Counted from the first letter of the stretch, positions 22,780 to 35,776 are shown. The stretch is 64,000 bases of DNA from Arachis hypogaea (GCF_003086295.3 NC_092046.1:102651363-102715362); one strand, 5' to 3'. Numbers and translations: made by a program. The notes: a model not told the origin generated them from the sequence alone.

Positions 22780-25700
22780 TGTAAACCCCGGGATTTTTAG
22801 AAAATAAATAATGAATTATTTATAATTATATATATGATTTTCTTTTTAAAAAGGTTATGAGACTTCATGTTTTAAATTAATTTGGTTTTATATAAATTTC
22901 AATTATCATTAGGTGTTTTTAATTTACTAAAATTAATGATTTTGCTTAATTAAAATTCAGAGTTTTAGTAATTGGAGATGAAAGAAAGTTTTGTATATAA
23001 TTTAAATTGAAATAATTTAAAGTTTTGACTAATATTATGAACAAAAAGAAAATTTATTTATTTATCTATAATTTTAAATTAAAGTATTTAATTACAAATA
23101 ATTTGTAATTTAGAAAATAAAATAGTGTTCTTAGAATTAATTATATTGATTAAATTGGGTTTTAGATCAAAACTCTACTCAAATCATAAATTCCCAATTC
23201 TAAACCCTAATTCCTAATTTCACCCACCCTAATCCCTCTTACACAAATCACACACGTAACCCCCTCCACACCTGTCCACCTCTTAGTGAGCCACGCTCAC
23301 CTCTTCCTCACTATTCACTCATCACCGCTACACCTTTTCCTTGTATACACACAACACAAGCAACCTCACATAACAAAAGAAAAGAAAAAGGGGAAAATGA
23401 AACAGGGGAAAGGAGAGTGAGATTTGAGAGAGCAGAGAACGAGAGGAGAGGGGAACAGAAGAGGGAGACCGCGCCAGCCACCGCACCACGTTGCCGCGCC
23501 CAACTCGCCGCCAGTCGCCGAAGAGAGGAGCGCGACCACCACAAGGAATCGTCATCGTCGTCGCTGAGCTGGGAGAGAGAAAGCGTCGTCGTTCTGCTTT
23601 CCATCAAGTCCGTTCCGCCGCTGCCGTTGCACCGTGCCGCCACTCCACACCGTTGACACTGTTCACCGAGGGAAGACGAAAGTGACGAAGGTTCCTGGTG
23701 CCACTGTCACAGTGGAAGAAACCTAGAGAGAGAAATGAACGAGGAGCTCGAAGAGAGGGAGCGTCGTTCTTCTGCTGTTTCTGCCCAGCGTCCCTGCCGC
23801 CGGAATTCTTGAGCGCCGCCGTTGTTCATGCTGAAGCTTGTCATTCGAGAAGGAAAGCTGTTGCATCCTCCTCTTTGTTCTGACATCGAATTCCCCATTC
23901 GTAACCCTGTAACGCTTCCATTCATGCTCTGTTTACACCCTATTTTTCTGCTATGTTTTTATCCTAATTTCGATAGTTGATATCTTCATTTTAGTATCGA
24001 TGTATTCTCATGGAACTGTCAAAGTTGTGGTTGTTGTGAGCGGGATTAAAATTGGTGCTGCTACCGCCATCTTGGTCATGATGGAATTGCCGCTGGTGCT
24101 GTGAATTTAAAGTAAGCGGATTTAACCTGGGTAACTCTTGTGAGTTCAGCTAATCGAGGTAGGGGATATTTTATTAAATTAAATACTTTAAACTTTGAAT
24201 GCCTAAGAAGTTTACTGAGTTATTGCAAATATATATGAATGCTTGATCTATGATGGATTTTGGATGCAGAGTGAATGTGTGACTGGTTATGTCTCTTGGT
24301 GGTTTTATGTGGTTTGAGATCTTGGTTAAAAGAACGTGTATGTTGGTGTGAAAGTTTACTGAAAATGTATTGGGTGTTTGTAATTGTGAAAGCATGTTTT
24401 GTTCTTCGTTTAAAATATGTTTGAATGATGACTTTAAAAACGCTTGGTAATGCTGATTTTGGTTTTTAAGAACGATTTTGAGTTAAGATCGTGATTGTGA
24501 CTGGATTGCTGGAAATTCTGGTTCTAATTTTTTATGTCAGATGGTGGTTATTGAACTGTGTGCTTGATTAGGTTGTGATTGTTGTTAATTGAATATGTTA
24601 GTTTAGTTGTGATATATTGAATTAGGAGTTATTGGGCAACTTTGGTTAGTCAAAAGAAAGTTAGAAATGTGGTTTTAGATGAATCCTAGGCTTGAATATA
24701 AGATTTGGTATGTGAGATTGTTGGAAATATTTTGTGCAGAATTTCTGCAGAAATCTGCATAATTGGCTGTAGAACGAATGAATCTTTGGGAGCAGTCCAG
24801 ACCTAATTTTTAGATGAAATTCTTTTTCTGTAAAACTTTAGTGTGTCTTGAATATTTCATAAAAATTTCAGGGAATTTGGCTAAGTGGTTTGGAAGATAT
24901 GATTTTTCGAAGTTTAGTGGTTGCTGCAGATTTTTCTGGTTTACTGGTTCTGCAGTACCAACTTCCAGATGCTATAACTTTTAATTTAAATAGAATTTTG
25001 AGTTGATTTTAAAAGTATTTCAAAGAGCTATCAGTCTATTTTAAGTGAGTATAAGTTTCATGTTCATATCTATTTTGTAGACTTAGATAAGTCACTTGGA
25101 AGGTCGGTTGTTTGCTGGAAACTCTGAACTGGTTTATGAAAACAGGGCTCCACTTCCAATTGATAATTAATTAATCAAATGAAGTGATATGAACCTGAAA
25201 CTTGTGGATTCTAAAACCTAGGGATGTTGAATGTAAAATCACCAAAATTTAGAAGCAATGGATTAGAATTGAAATTATTATGGAATTTATAGAAAACATG
25301 GCTGCTGTCCGTTTTTGGAATTTTTGTAAATGCAACAGCAGAATTTTAAAGCTTGTATAAAATTCAATTCTAATCCAAATTCAGTAAAACTTAACTTGAA
25401 TTAAAGATTAAGATCTCTAGAATTACCTTACCAACATGGTTTTAGATTAGACAAAGTTAGGAATTAAAAAGGAATGTAAGTTGCCCTAAGAAAGGTTAAA
25501 GTTAAAGACAACGATATTGAGAGATGCAGTGAAGAAAGAAAAATGAGGAACAAGGAATGAAATAAAGGTTGAAAATTATATTGAATGTGCCTTTGTGCCA
25601 AGTGCTAATGCAGAAGTGTCTGCCTAACTGATAGCATATTGTATGTTTAATTGGGCCTTTGTGCCAAACTGCTAATGCGAAAGTGTCCGCCTAACGGATA

Positions 25701-26649
25701 GCCTGAGATTGCTAATGCGGGAATGTTCGCCTAATTGATAGCACTGTTTCTTACTGTGATACACATTATTATGATGAGGCCTAATTGACACGGGTAACCG
25801 TGATGCCAAGGTGTCTAATTGACACAGTAAAGGAACCATATTCGGGGTTCGCTCCGAGTAACGTCGGGTTGCGGGTAGACAACCGACGCATGAGCTCATG
25901 GCCTGCTTAGGAGAGACATGCATCATATTGATTGCGCATTTATATTTGATCTTGTTTTGCTTGTTATATTTTCTCTGTGATAGTGCTGCTTGACTTGTTT
26001 GTCTTATTGCAATTTGTTTGTTTATTGATCTGTTTCTTGTGCTGTTGTTTCTCTGTGATTGGGAACTGAGGTTGTGATTGAGATTAGTTTACGTTCGGAA
26101 ATTTAAAGAATGTAATAAGGTAAAAATAAAAAGTATTTCCAAAGGCTTAACAAAATAGTTTTATTGAGTAAAGTTAGTTATTTGCAATTTATTTCATTAC
26201 TTTTACGGCATTCCCATTCCCTACTGAGAACTAGTGGTGTGTTCTCACCCCAAAATCTTCCACCCTTTCAGTGACACAGGTTCGGAGACTCAGTTTGAAG
26301 CCGCGGCCGATTAGGAGTTTTATTTAAGTTAAGTTTACGTGTTGAGTTGCTTTTATAGAATTCACTCTCCTTTGTTATTTAAGATTTTATTTTATACAGA
26401 GGGATAGGAGTTATAACTGAGTTTCTTTTGTATGGTATTTATTATTATTAATAACTATGTGACTAGTATTTCTTGGAGATCTTTGATATATGATTTTCAT
26501 TAATAGAAACAAAAGTTTTCTGGCATTTTCTTAAAATTGAAACGCGGTATCGATCTAAAGGCTCAATATTAAATAGTAAAAAAAGAAAACAGGTCAGTAA
26601 CGTCTTGCTTTTGGTACGATCATGACGTCCTGAAAGTTAAGGCGTTACA
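22780..26649 (+). repeat. Element H 5' LTR (3870 bp)
   Basis: In order: an AT-rich 5' part, a GC-rich stretch (about 23400-23880) with arginine- or serine-rich ORFs on both strands that I do not consider genes, then about 1.7 kb without features, a hairpin array (25603-25743), the GAGTAACGTCGGGTTG segment (25856-25871), and a 3' part with GTGTTCTCACCCC. ORFs inside have no homologous start or frame preserved beyond what LTR identity explains. Confidence 0.92.
25603..25743. repeat. Three-hairpin array in H 5' LTR
   Basis: Units at 25603-25636, 25670-25702 and 25710-25743 follow the pattern TGCTAATGC...TGT..GCCTAA..GATAGCA. The outer stem TGCTA/TAGCA is common to all; the inner stem is GCAG/CTGC in unit 1 but GCG/CGC in units 2 and 3. 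Units 1 and 2 are preceded by GCCTTTGTGCCAA. The copy in the other LTR is at 30165-30305. Confidence 0.8.
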
Positions 26650-27340
26650 TTATGGTATCAGAGCAGTTCGTTCCCATTAGAGCCTTGTGATTGGACTGAC
26701 TATGCTTCATTGCATACTCTGAGTGTCTATCATGCTTAGTGACTTATTCTGATAACAAGAATTTAGATTTGATATGCATGACTGTCTGATGATTAACGCT
26801 GTTAGTCTACCATTGCTTACCTCATGGTATTAAGTCTGGCCAACTTAACACTAATGATTTATGTATATGGGAACACTAATGGGTTGTCATGGACGAAATA
26901 GAAATAATAGGTAATGCGAATCACGGGGATTGGGAATTCTAGAAGTTACGTCTCGGGATTGCTTGATTTCGTATCTTGTCCCTCCATGGTTTGTTTTGAA
27001 GTTTTGTCTGAGGTTTCTTTCTTGAAAAAGTGAACTAATTATTCTTCAATCTCGCTCCTTGTTCATGTGCGTTTTCGTTTGATCTTAACTGCGTATGTTT
27101 ATTTGAATTTTCTGGGATACCAAGCCTATCTTGTAACTTCTGCTCTGCAATCAAACTTCTATCTTATCTTTTCTATGTCTTATGAAAACCCAAATACATG
27201 AAACTGTATATGTATCTATATGAGTAGAGACTTTTTACTTTTTCACAAGGTGTTTTAAAAATGTAAAATGTTAAAATTACGTAATGTTTTATGCAATATG
27301 CTAATTTTTGAGGACGAAAATTTTTATAAGTGGGGTGGGA
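26650..27340 (+). mobile_element. Element H internal region (691 bp, non-coding)
   Basis: Begins with the initiator tRNA-Met primer site TGGTATCAGAGCAG (26653-26666), three bases after the LTR, and ends with the polypurine tract AAGTGGGGTGGGA (27328-27340). In between there is no ORF of note. GAGGACGAAAATTTTTATAAG before the tract is typical of the 3' end of chromovirus internal regions, so the region looks like the two ends of a larger element with the coding centre removed. Confidence 0.88.
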
Positions 27341-30300
27341 TGTAAACCCCGGGATTTTTAGAAAATAAATAATGAATTATTTATAATTATATATATGATT
27401 TTCTTTTTAGAAAGCTTATGAGACTTCATGTTTTAAATTAATTTGGTTTTATATAAATTTCAATTATCATTAGGTGTTTTTAATTTACTAAAATTAATGA
27501 TTTTGCTTAATTAAAATTCAGAGTTTTAGTAATTGGAGATGAAAGAAAGTTTTGTATATAATTTAAATTGAAATAATTTAAAGTTTTGACTAATATTATG
27601 AACAAAAAGAAAATTTATTTATTTATCTATAATTTTAAATTAAAGTATTTAATTACAAATAATTTGTAATTTAGAAAATAAAATAGTGTTCTTAGAATTA
27701 ATTATATTGATTAAATTGGGTTTTAGATCAAAACTCTACTCAAATCCTAAATTCCCAATTCTAAACCCTAATTCCTAATTTCACCCACCCTAATCCCTCT
27801 TACACAAATCACACACATAACCCCCTCCACACCTGTCCACCTCTTAGTGAGCCACGCTCACCTCTTCCTCACTATTCACTCACCACCGCTACACCTTTTC
27901 CTTGTATACACACAACACAAGCAACCTCACATAACAAAAGAAAAGAAAAAGGGAGAAAATGAAACAGGGGAAAGGAGAGTGAGATTTGAGAGAGCAGAGA
28001 ACGAGAGGAGAGGGGAACAGAAGAGGGAGACTGCGCCAGCCACCGCACCACGTTGCCGCGCCCAGCTCGCCGCCAGTCGCCGAAGAGAGGAGCGCGACCA
28101 CCATAAGGAATCGTCATCGTCGTCGCTGAGCTGGGAGAGAGAAAGCGTCGTCGTTCTGCTTTCCATCAAGTCCGTTCCGCCGCTGCCGTTGCACCGTGCC
28201 GCCACTCCACACCGTTGACACTGTTCACCGAGGGAAGACAAAAGTGACGAAGGTTCCTGGTGCCACTGTCACAGTGGAAGAAACCTAGAGAGAGAAATGA
28301 ACGAGGAGCTCGAAGAGAGGGAGCGTCGTTCTTCTGCTGTTTCTGCCCAGCGTCCCTGCCGCCGGAATTCTTGAGCGCCGCCGTTGTTCATGCTGAAGCT
28401 TGTCATTCGAGAAGGCAAGCTGTTGCATCCTCCTCTTTGTTCTGACATCGAATTCCCCATTCGTAACCCTGTAACGCTTCCATTCATGCTCTGTTTACAC
28501 CCTGTTTCTCTGTTATGTTTTTATCCTAATTTCAATAGTTGATATCTTCATTTTAGTATCGATGTATTCTCATGGAACTGTCAAAGTTGTGGTTGATGTG
28601 AGCGGGATTAAAATTGGTGCTGCTACCGCCATCTTGGTCATGAAGGAATTGCCGCTGGTGCTGTGAATTTAAAGTAAGCGGATTTAACCTGGGTAACTCT
28701 TGTGAGTTCAGCTAATCGAGGTAGGGGATATTTTATTAAATTAAATACTTTAAACTTTGAATGCCTAAGAAGTTTACTGAGTTATTGCAAATATATATGA
28801 ATGCTTGATCTATGATGGATTTTGGATGCAGAGTGAATGTGTGACTGGTTATGTCTCTTGGTGGTTTTATGTGGTTTGAGATCTTGGTTAAAAGAACGTG
28901 TATGTTGGTGTGAAAGTTTACTGAAAATGTATTGGGTGTTTGTAATTGTGAAAGCATGTTTTGTTCTTCGTTTAAAATATGTTTGAATGATGACTTTAAA
29001 AACGTTTGGTAATGCTGATTTTGGTTTTTAAGAACGATTTTGAGTTAAGATCGTGATTGTGACTGGATTGCTGGAAATTCTGGTTCTAATTTTTTATGTC
29101 AGATGGTGGTTATTGAACTGTGTGCTTGATTAGGTTGTGATTGTTGTTAATTGAATATGTTAGTTTAGTTGTGATATATTTTATTAAGAGTTCTTGGGCA
29201 ACTTTGGTTAGTCAAAAGAAAGTTAGAAATGTGGTTTTAGATGAATCCTAGGCTTGAATATAAGATTTGGTATGTGAGATTGTTGGAAATATTTTGTGCA
29301 GAATTTCTGCAGAAATCTGCATAATTGGCAGTAGAACGAATGAATCTTTGGGTGCAGTCCAGACCTAATTTTTAGATGAAATTATTTTTCTGTAAAACTA
29401 TAGTGTGTCTTGAATATTTCATAAAAATTTCAGGAAATTTGCCTAAGTGGTTTGGAAGATATGATTTTTCGAAGTTTAGTGGTTGCCGCAGATTTTTCTG
29501 GTTTACTGGTTCTGCAGTACCAACTTCCAGACGCTATAACTTTTAATTTAAATAGAATTTTGAGTTGATTTCAAAAGTATTTCAAAGATCTATCAGTCTA
29601 TTTTAAGTGAGTATAAGTTTCATGTTCATATCTATTTTGTAGACTTAGATAAGTCACTTGGAAGGTCGGTTGTTTGCTGGAAACTCTGAACTGGTTTATG
29701 AAAACAGGGCTCCACTTCCAATTGATAATTAATTAATCAAATGAAGTGATATGAACCTGAAACTTGTGGATTCTAAAACTTAGGGATGTTGACTGTAAAA
29801 TCACCAAAATTTAGAAGCAATGGATTAGAATTGAAATTATTATGGAATTTATAGAAAAGATGGCTGCTGTCTGTTTTTGGAATTTTTGTAAATGCAACAG
29901 CAGAATTTTAAAGCTTGTATAAAATTCAATTCTAATCCAAATTCAGTAAAACTTAACTTGAATTAAAGATTAAGATCTCTAGAATTACCTTACCAACATG
30001 GTTTTAGATTAGACAAACTTAGGAATTAAAAAGGAATGTAAGTTGCCCTAAGAAAGGTTAAAGTTAAAGACAATGATATTGAGAGATGCAGTGAAGAAAG
30101 AAAAATGAGGAACAAGGAATGAAATAAATGTTTAAAATTATATTGAATGTGCCTTTGTGCCAAGTGCTAATGCAGAAGTGTCCGCCTAACTGATAGCATA
30201 TTGTATGTTTAATTGGGCCTTTGTGCCAAACTGCTAATGCGAAAGTGTCCGCCTAACGGATAGCCTGAGATTGCTAATGCGGGAATGTTCGCCTAATTGA

Positions 30301-31211
30301 TAGCACTGTTTCTTACTGTGATACACATTATTATGATGAGGCCTAATTGACACGGGTAACCGTGATGCCAAGGTGTCTAATTGACACAGTAAAGAAACCA
30401 TATTCGGGGTTCGCTCCGAGTAACGTCGGGTTGCGGGTAGACAACCGACGCATGAGCTCATGGCCTGCTTAGGAGAGACATGCATTATATTGATTGCGCA
30501 TTTATATTTGATCTTGTTTTGCTTGTTATATTTTCTCTCTGATAGTGCTGCTTGACTTGTTTGTCTTATTGCAATTTGTTTGTTTATTGATCTGTTTCTT
30601 GTGCTGTTGTTTCTCTGTGATTGGGAACTGAGGTTGTGATTGAGATTAGTTTACGTTCGGAAATTTAAAGAATGTAATAAGGTAAAAATAAAAAGTATTT
30701 CCAAAGGCTTAACAAAATGGTTTTATTGAGTAAAGTTAGTTATTTGCAATTTATTTCATTACTTTTACGGCATTCCCATTCCCTACTGAGAACTAGTGGT
30801 GTGTTCTCACCCCAAAATCTTCCACCCTTTCAGTGACACAGGTTCGGAGACTCAGTTTGAAGCCGCGGCCGATTAGGAGTTTTATTTAAGTTAAGTTTAC
30901 GTGTTGAGTTGCTTTTATAGAATTCACTCTCCTTTGTTATTTAAGATTTTATTTTATACAGAGGGATAGGAGTTGTAACTGAGTTTCTTTTGTATGGTAT
31001 TTATTATTATTAATAACTATGTGACTAGTATTTCTTGGAGATCTTTGATATATGATTTTCATTAATAGAAACAAAAGTTTTCTGGCATTTTCTTAAAATT
31101 GAAACGCGGTATCGATCTAAAGGCTCAATATTAAATAGTAAAAAAAGAAAACAGGTCAGTAACGTCTTGCTTTTGGTACGATCATGACGTGCTGAAAGTT
31201 AAGGCGTTACA
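27341..31211 (+). repeat. Element H 3' LTR (3871 bp)
   Basis: Partner of 22780-26649, one base longer because of an indel near 27954. Differences are scattered, mostly substitutions. It is followed by the TSD TTCAT (31212-31216). Confidence 0.92.
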
Positions 31212-31216
31212 TTCAT

Positions 31217-32330
31217 CAATTGGAGCAAGCAATAAGTCAAATTATCTTCTAGACGTTCGAACATTCAAGGGACTCCCAGAGCCCCATGTGGACAATCTAA
31301 TGAAGGGCATAGCATGAAGGAGATATTAGAAACTCTAGTGGACAAGATAGAGCATGACTTCATATTAGAACAAGTAGAGGAAGCTGTCATTATACAAGAA
31401 GAAGAGTTGGTTAAAGACTTAGGAGACGCTAAACTTCCATGGGAACCCAGAGTTGTGGAGAATTCTGTCAAGGCCGTTACAATTGATGCTAAAGAGGATA
31501 GTGTACAACCCCCAAAGCAAGTCTCTTATGAAGAACTAGATGGAATAATCCAAGAAGCAAATTTTCTTGATGATGATAGTCACAAGTCAAGTTCTCCTAG
31601 TATTGAACTTGCATCCTCAAGTGAATTCTCTGAGATCGAAGAATCTTCCCCAAGTGAATACGAAGATGACGTGGAGGTAGATTTCTCTCAACCTCCTGTT
31701 TATGACTTAAGTGATGAGGAAGACATTGAAGGCTTTGATCAGGACATGGAAGCATTTGAAGAAGTCTGCATGGAAGTGGAGAAATTCACAGAAGAGCACA
31801 AGAGAGTAGAGCTCACAGAACCACTGGAAACACCTATCCCAAGGCCATTACCACCCAATACAAGCTTCAAGTGGGTACAATCCTTAACCTTTAGCTTTAT
31901 TTTTCCACTTGAATATGGTTTGCTTGAAATAGATGGCCAGCTTAGAGCTCTCTGTGGCTTTAAGAATAAAAGGGAAATGGCTCGTGCTCAGAGCTGGTGC
32001 ACAAAGTTCCATAAGGTTCCATACTTCAATTCGAAGTGTGCGGATTGGCATCATGATCTATCAAATGGATCTCGGAAAACGTTTGGTTATCTTGGTGAGA
32101 ATCTAATTTCTAAACCGCCCGGATGGAAAAATATGGATCAAGACGAAGGCGGATTTAAAAGCCAAGTTTGGGATCCTAGAATCTATTCTGACATTCGTCA
32201 CTCCGGGAGCCTGAGAATCTATTTGAAGCTGCTCAGAAGCTTTACATGCCTAGTTTGGGACCCCGGAGGCTATTGGCATTCCAAGTATTGGTGGAGATTC
32301 CTGGATGAGTTCAAGCACAAACCACCATAA
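31217..32330 (+). pseudogene. Element G gag-like ORF, part 2 (acidic region)
   Basis: Continuation of the ORF begun at 22327. A stop and a one-base frame change occur near 31240-31250; from there the frame is open to 32330. The middle is strongly acidic with low-complexity S/E/D stretches (SSSPSIELASSSEFSEIEES). The C-terminal third is less biased and ends WWRFLDEFKHKPP, with VWDP appearing twice. I do not recognise a domain. The stop is followed by GTGGGAGACAACCCACCATGG (32380-32400), similar to the post-gag GGGAGGCAACCCA block of A and F. The protein function is unknown. Confidence 0.6.
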
Positions 32331-34356
32331 TAGGAAGCTCATCCAATGTCCAACTTAAGGACTTTAACTAAAAGTTCTAGGTGGGAGACAACCCACCATG
32401 GTATGATCGTTCCTTTTTCAATTTTAATTTTATTTCGTTTTGTTTATTTTTGAGTTTTATTTTATTTTATTTCATTGAACCTGGAATCATGCATAACATT
32501 CATATTAGCACTGCATTCTGCATTTTGAACGAAAAAAAAGGGTGTGCGACACGACCGCATCGTCCATGCAATCGCGTCAAGTTGCGAAAACATTCTCCAC
32601 GCATCCGCGTCATTCACGTGGTCATGTGATCTGGAGATCGGCGTAAACATCCAACGACCAGAAAGTTAGGCAGGCATCGTGCGGCCATTGTACGTTTTGC
32701 ACAAAACGTCCACGCAGTCGCGTCCCTGACGCGATCGCGTCACTTGCACAATGTCAATCCCACGCGACAGCGTGAGCGATGCGATCGCGTCGCATGGATT
32801 ACACAACAACCCAAAAGGAGACAGAGAGTTGCGCTGAAACGACGCTGGAATTGTGCGTTTAGCACAATTTCCACCGATGCGATCACATGCCCCAGGCGAT
32901 CGCGTCATTTGCTCCCTAATCCATTCCATGCGATCGCGTGTCCCACGCAAACCCTACCATTCGCGCCCCCCCCCCCAAACCCCTCTCCTTCCTCTCTTCT
33001 TCTCCAACCACCCAATCACCACCCAGCCACCATCACCGACCGCCGCCACCCCGCCGACCACCCAAACCCCGTCGCCACACCACCCCCTTCCTCCTTCCCC
33101 TTCTTTCTTCTTCTTCCTTCTTCCTCCTCCTTCCACCGCCACTGCCCCCCTCCGCGATCACGACCCCACCGCGCCGCCGTCACCGCCGCGCCCCCATCCG
33201 CCAACCACCCTTCCCCCCTACCCCCATTCCATTCCCGAAGCCCCTGCCCCCGAACAGTAGCCACCGCCTCCGCCACCCTCCTGCGCCGCGCCAGACGCCA
33301 CCGCCACCAACCCCCAGCCACCACTCTGCCCCACTCTCCTTAATTCGCCTACTAGGTTCCGATGAACGCTACCCTTCTATCCATTCGTAGTTAATTCATA
33401 TTTTTCTGTTTATGTTCATATTTATGCTAGTTAGATATGCATGTTGTAGTGGATTTTAGGTTGTTAGGTAGCCTAGAATGTGGTTAGTGGATTTAGGCCT
33501 GTTTAATTGCGCTGTTCGTGTTTCTTGTTTTATCAATTCGCAATTCTTCTGTTGCTGTGATATTCGTATTGTTCATATGCTGAAATTTACTGTTTCATGC
33601 TGCTCTTTACACTGCTTTTTCATGTTCATATTCCCTATATGTACTTACAGATGTATTTTTAATTCATATGAACTATTCTGACTGCTATTTATTTTCCGGG
33701 ACAATCCAATTTTAGCCGGAATGCTGCCCAAATTTTTATAAACTGTCTTTGACTTTCATTTATATTTTGGTTTTGGCTATTTAAACTCTGCTTTACTCTG
33801 CTTTTACCAGAACAATTAATGAATGCCAGGACAAGATTTCCTATTCTTTTTGATTTCCTGGTTCATAATCTACATTTTTGATTATTAGATTCCAATTTTT
33901 GCTATTTCTATATCTATCTGAATCATCATCAAGCTAATTTCCTTGTTTGGATATGAATTACCTATATCTTCTCATTGTGAATGCCTGTTAATTGGAATAT
34001 GATCATTATGCCACTTTCCTTAAACCACTTTTTACTAACTCCCTAATTTTAACTTCATAAACTTTTTTTTCAATTCTAACCAACCTAACCTTTCACAACA
34101 TCTCTTCTGTTTTTTCACTTTCTTTTAACCTTCTAACCAAGGCATAATGTTAATTTTCCTAATTAACATGACTTCCATTACATTTTGGATTCTGAATTCT
34201 TCTTTTCGGACTTTTAACTCCTATACAATCCTTAATGCACATTTACTTAACTCATTTTCATTATCCTATTGCTCCTTTGCCACTTTGTGTTTCTTTTGAT
34301 TATTTGCCTATTTGCTTTTCCTGTTTTTATTATATTCTGGTTTTCTGTTTTTCAGG
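32331..34356 (+). promoter_or_regulatory. Element G: presumed promoter, leader and intron of the extra ORF
   Basis: No gene here, but ordered structure: a CpG/GATC-rich cluster (32552-32945), a C- and CT-rich leader-like stretch (about 32960-33350) whose proline-rich ORFs I reject, then about 1 kb of T-rich intron-like sequence ending TTTTCTGTTTTTCAG/GATG at 34355. A candidate donor is ACTAG/GTTCCG near 33353. This is the arrangement of an independent transcription unit with a 5'-UTR intron. Inference from order and composition. Confidence 0.5.
32552..32945. repeat. GCGATCGCGT palindrome cluster in G internal region
   Basis: Repeated variants of GCGATCGCGTC, CACGCGACAGCGTG, CACGCATCCGCGTC and CACGCAGTCGCGTCCC every 20-40 bases. 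GCGATCGC and ACGCGT-like cores are self-complementary. A related cluster lies in the G 3' LTR at 37850-38040. Confidence 0.82.
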
Positions 34357-35776
34357 ATGTATGCCAGGCAAAGAAAAGGAAAAGCAAAGGCTACTACTCG
34401 AAAACGTAAAAGAGGAGAATCCTCTATGTCCATCATGGATATCATGCACGATGACTCCTGGCGGGAGAAAAACTTTACCCCGCAGGAGAAGGCCGACCAG
34501 CTACTCCCTGCTACTGATCCTGCAAAGTTTGCAAACCGATACTGTGAGCTGAAGTATCCGGTGTTTACAACCTCCAGGAACCTGTACCTGGAGAGGACTT
34601 TAAAAATCCCAGAAGAACTCAAGCAATACACCTCTGAGCAAATCAAACAAAGAGGCTGGTTCTTCTTGGAAAGAAACCTAACTGAGGTCAATGCATCTTG
34701 GGTAAGGGAATTCTACTGAAATTACTTCAAGACTTCCCTAGATGCAGTGAACCTAAGAGGGAAGCAGATTCTGGTCACTGAAGAAGTCATAGAGGATGTT
34801 CTGAAGCTTCTGCCTAAATCTGATCAACTGGATGGTTATCAAAAAGCTGAGGAGGATATGCGCTTCATGAAGTTTGATTTGGATGCAGTCAAGGCCAGGA
34901 AAGCCCTTGACCCGACCATTCCATGGATCATGGGTCAGAACACCACCATGCCAAAGGGAATCAAGCGGATTTACTTAAATGATGAGGCTCGGTTATCGCA
35001 CCAGATTCTGAGCAACTTTGTCATGCCGAGTACCCATGAGACAGAGATACCTGCCGCTATGATCACCCTCCTATGGTGTGTGATGGAGGGTAAGGACCTG
35101 TACCTGCCACGCTTTATCCGGTACCACATGGCCAGGGTCCACGTTCGAGGCACTCTTCCCTTTCCTTATCTGATTACACAGCTAGGCCGTCGAGCTGATG
35201 TGCCTTGGGAGGATGCTGATGAAAAGCCACCTGCTGCAGAATGCAAGAAGATTATCCCTCACAGCAGGAACTTTCTGGCTTTGGGCTATAGACCTCCATT
35301 CCTCACTGCTACTGATGAGACAGCCACACCATCTGCCGGCCCCTCTTCTTCCACAGCTGCCCCAGCTACCCCCTGCCACCACCACTGCACCTCCACCTGC
35401 CTCAGAGCCAGTTTATCACCTAGTGCACCGCCTGTTTCGGCAGCTCGACCAGATGGAGCGTCACAACAAGCGACGCTATGAGCACCTGAAGCTGACGATC
35501 CGATCTGGCAGCGACATTCCCTCAGAGCCTGACACACCATCTGAGGAGGAGGCGGATGATCACGAGGCAGAGACCCATCCACAGAGCGAGGCTGTGCAGG
35601 CAGGCACAGAGCAGGCCGCATCACATCAGGAGGCCCCGCCTCAGATTCAGGCTATAGACCCCGAGATCCCTATCCAGTCAGCACCTCCTCTGCAACAGGC
35701 AGATCCTCAGACCACCACCACAGAGACTCCAGCTACCCACCCTTCCAGTGATGACACCCCTTCACACCCTGCTTGA
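34357..35776 (+). pseudogene. Element G extra ORF: putative plant transposon-protein domain
   Basis: Starts ATG 34357 (MYARQRKGKAKATTRKRK, basic) right after a splice-acceptor-like site. An in-frame TGA at 34717 and a frame change near 35360 break it; otherwise it is open to 35776. Landmarks are IKQRGWFFLERN, WVREFY, ISTHETEIP-like TSTHETEIPAA region and YLITQLGRRADVPW. They fit the 'putative plant transposon protein' domain found in the env position of many Athila/Tat-type elements. The C-terminus is acidic and P/Q/S-rich with LVHRLFRQLDQMERHNKRRYE just before it. No signal peptide or membrane span, so not an envelope. F encodes a relative at 43969-45117. Confidence 0.7.

Larger units (their letters stand above)
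22780..31211 (+). mobile_element. Element H: chromovirus-type element that is almost all LTR (TSD TTCAT)
   Basis: Two LTRs of 3870 and 3871 bp (22780-26649, 27341-31211) flank only 691 bp. TTCAT is present on both sides (22775-22779, 31212-31216). The LTRs begin TGTAAACCCC and end GGCGTTACA; the primer site matches initiator tRNA-Met and the polypurine tract is AAGTGGGGTGGGA. There is no coding sequence. LTRs make up about 92% of the length. I count about 50 differences between the LTRs (about 1.3%), so it is fairly young. The LTR type suggests the Tekay/Del chromovirus branch as helper family. Confidence 0.92.

Noticed and set aside
23311..23925. Arginine/serine-rich ORFs in the H LTR, repeated at 27847-28487
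   Set aside because: They are on both strands of a GC-rich LTR part and differ in length between the two LTR copies because of an indel; no sign of a maintained frame.
31265..31471. Minus-strand ORF opposite the G gag-like frame
   Set aside because: Shadow of the serine/glutamate-rich + strand frame.
32744..33390. Proline- and histidine-rich overlapping ORFs up to 199 codons
   Set aside because: Three frames are open at once because the DNA is C/CT-rich; it is better read as leader sequence of the extra gene in G.
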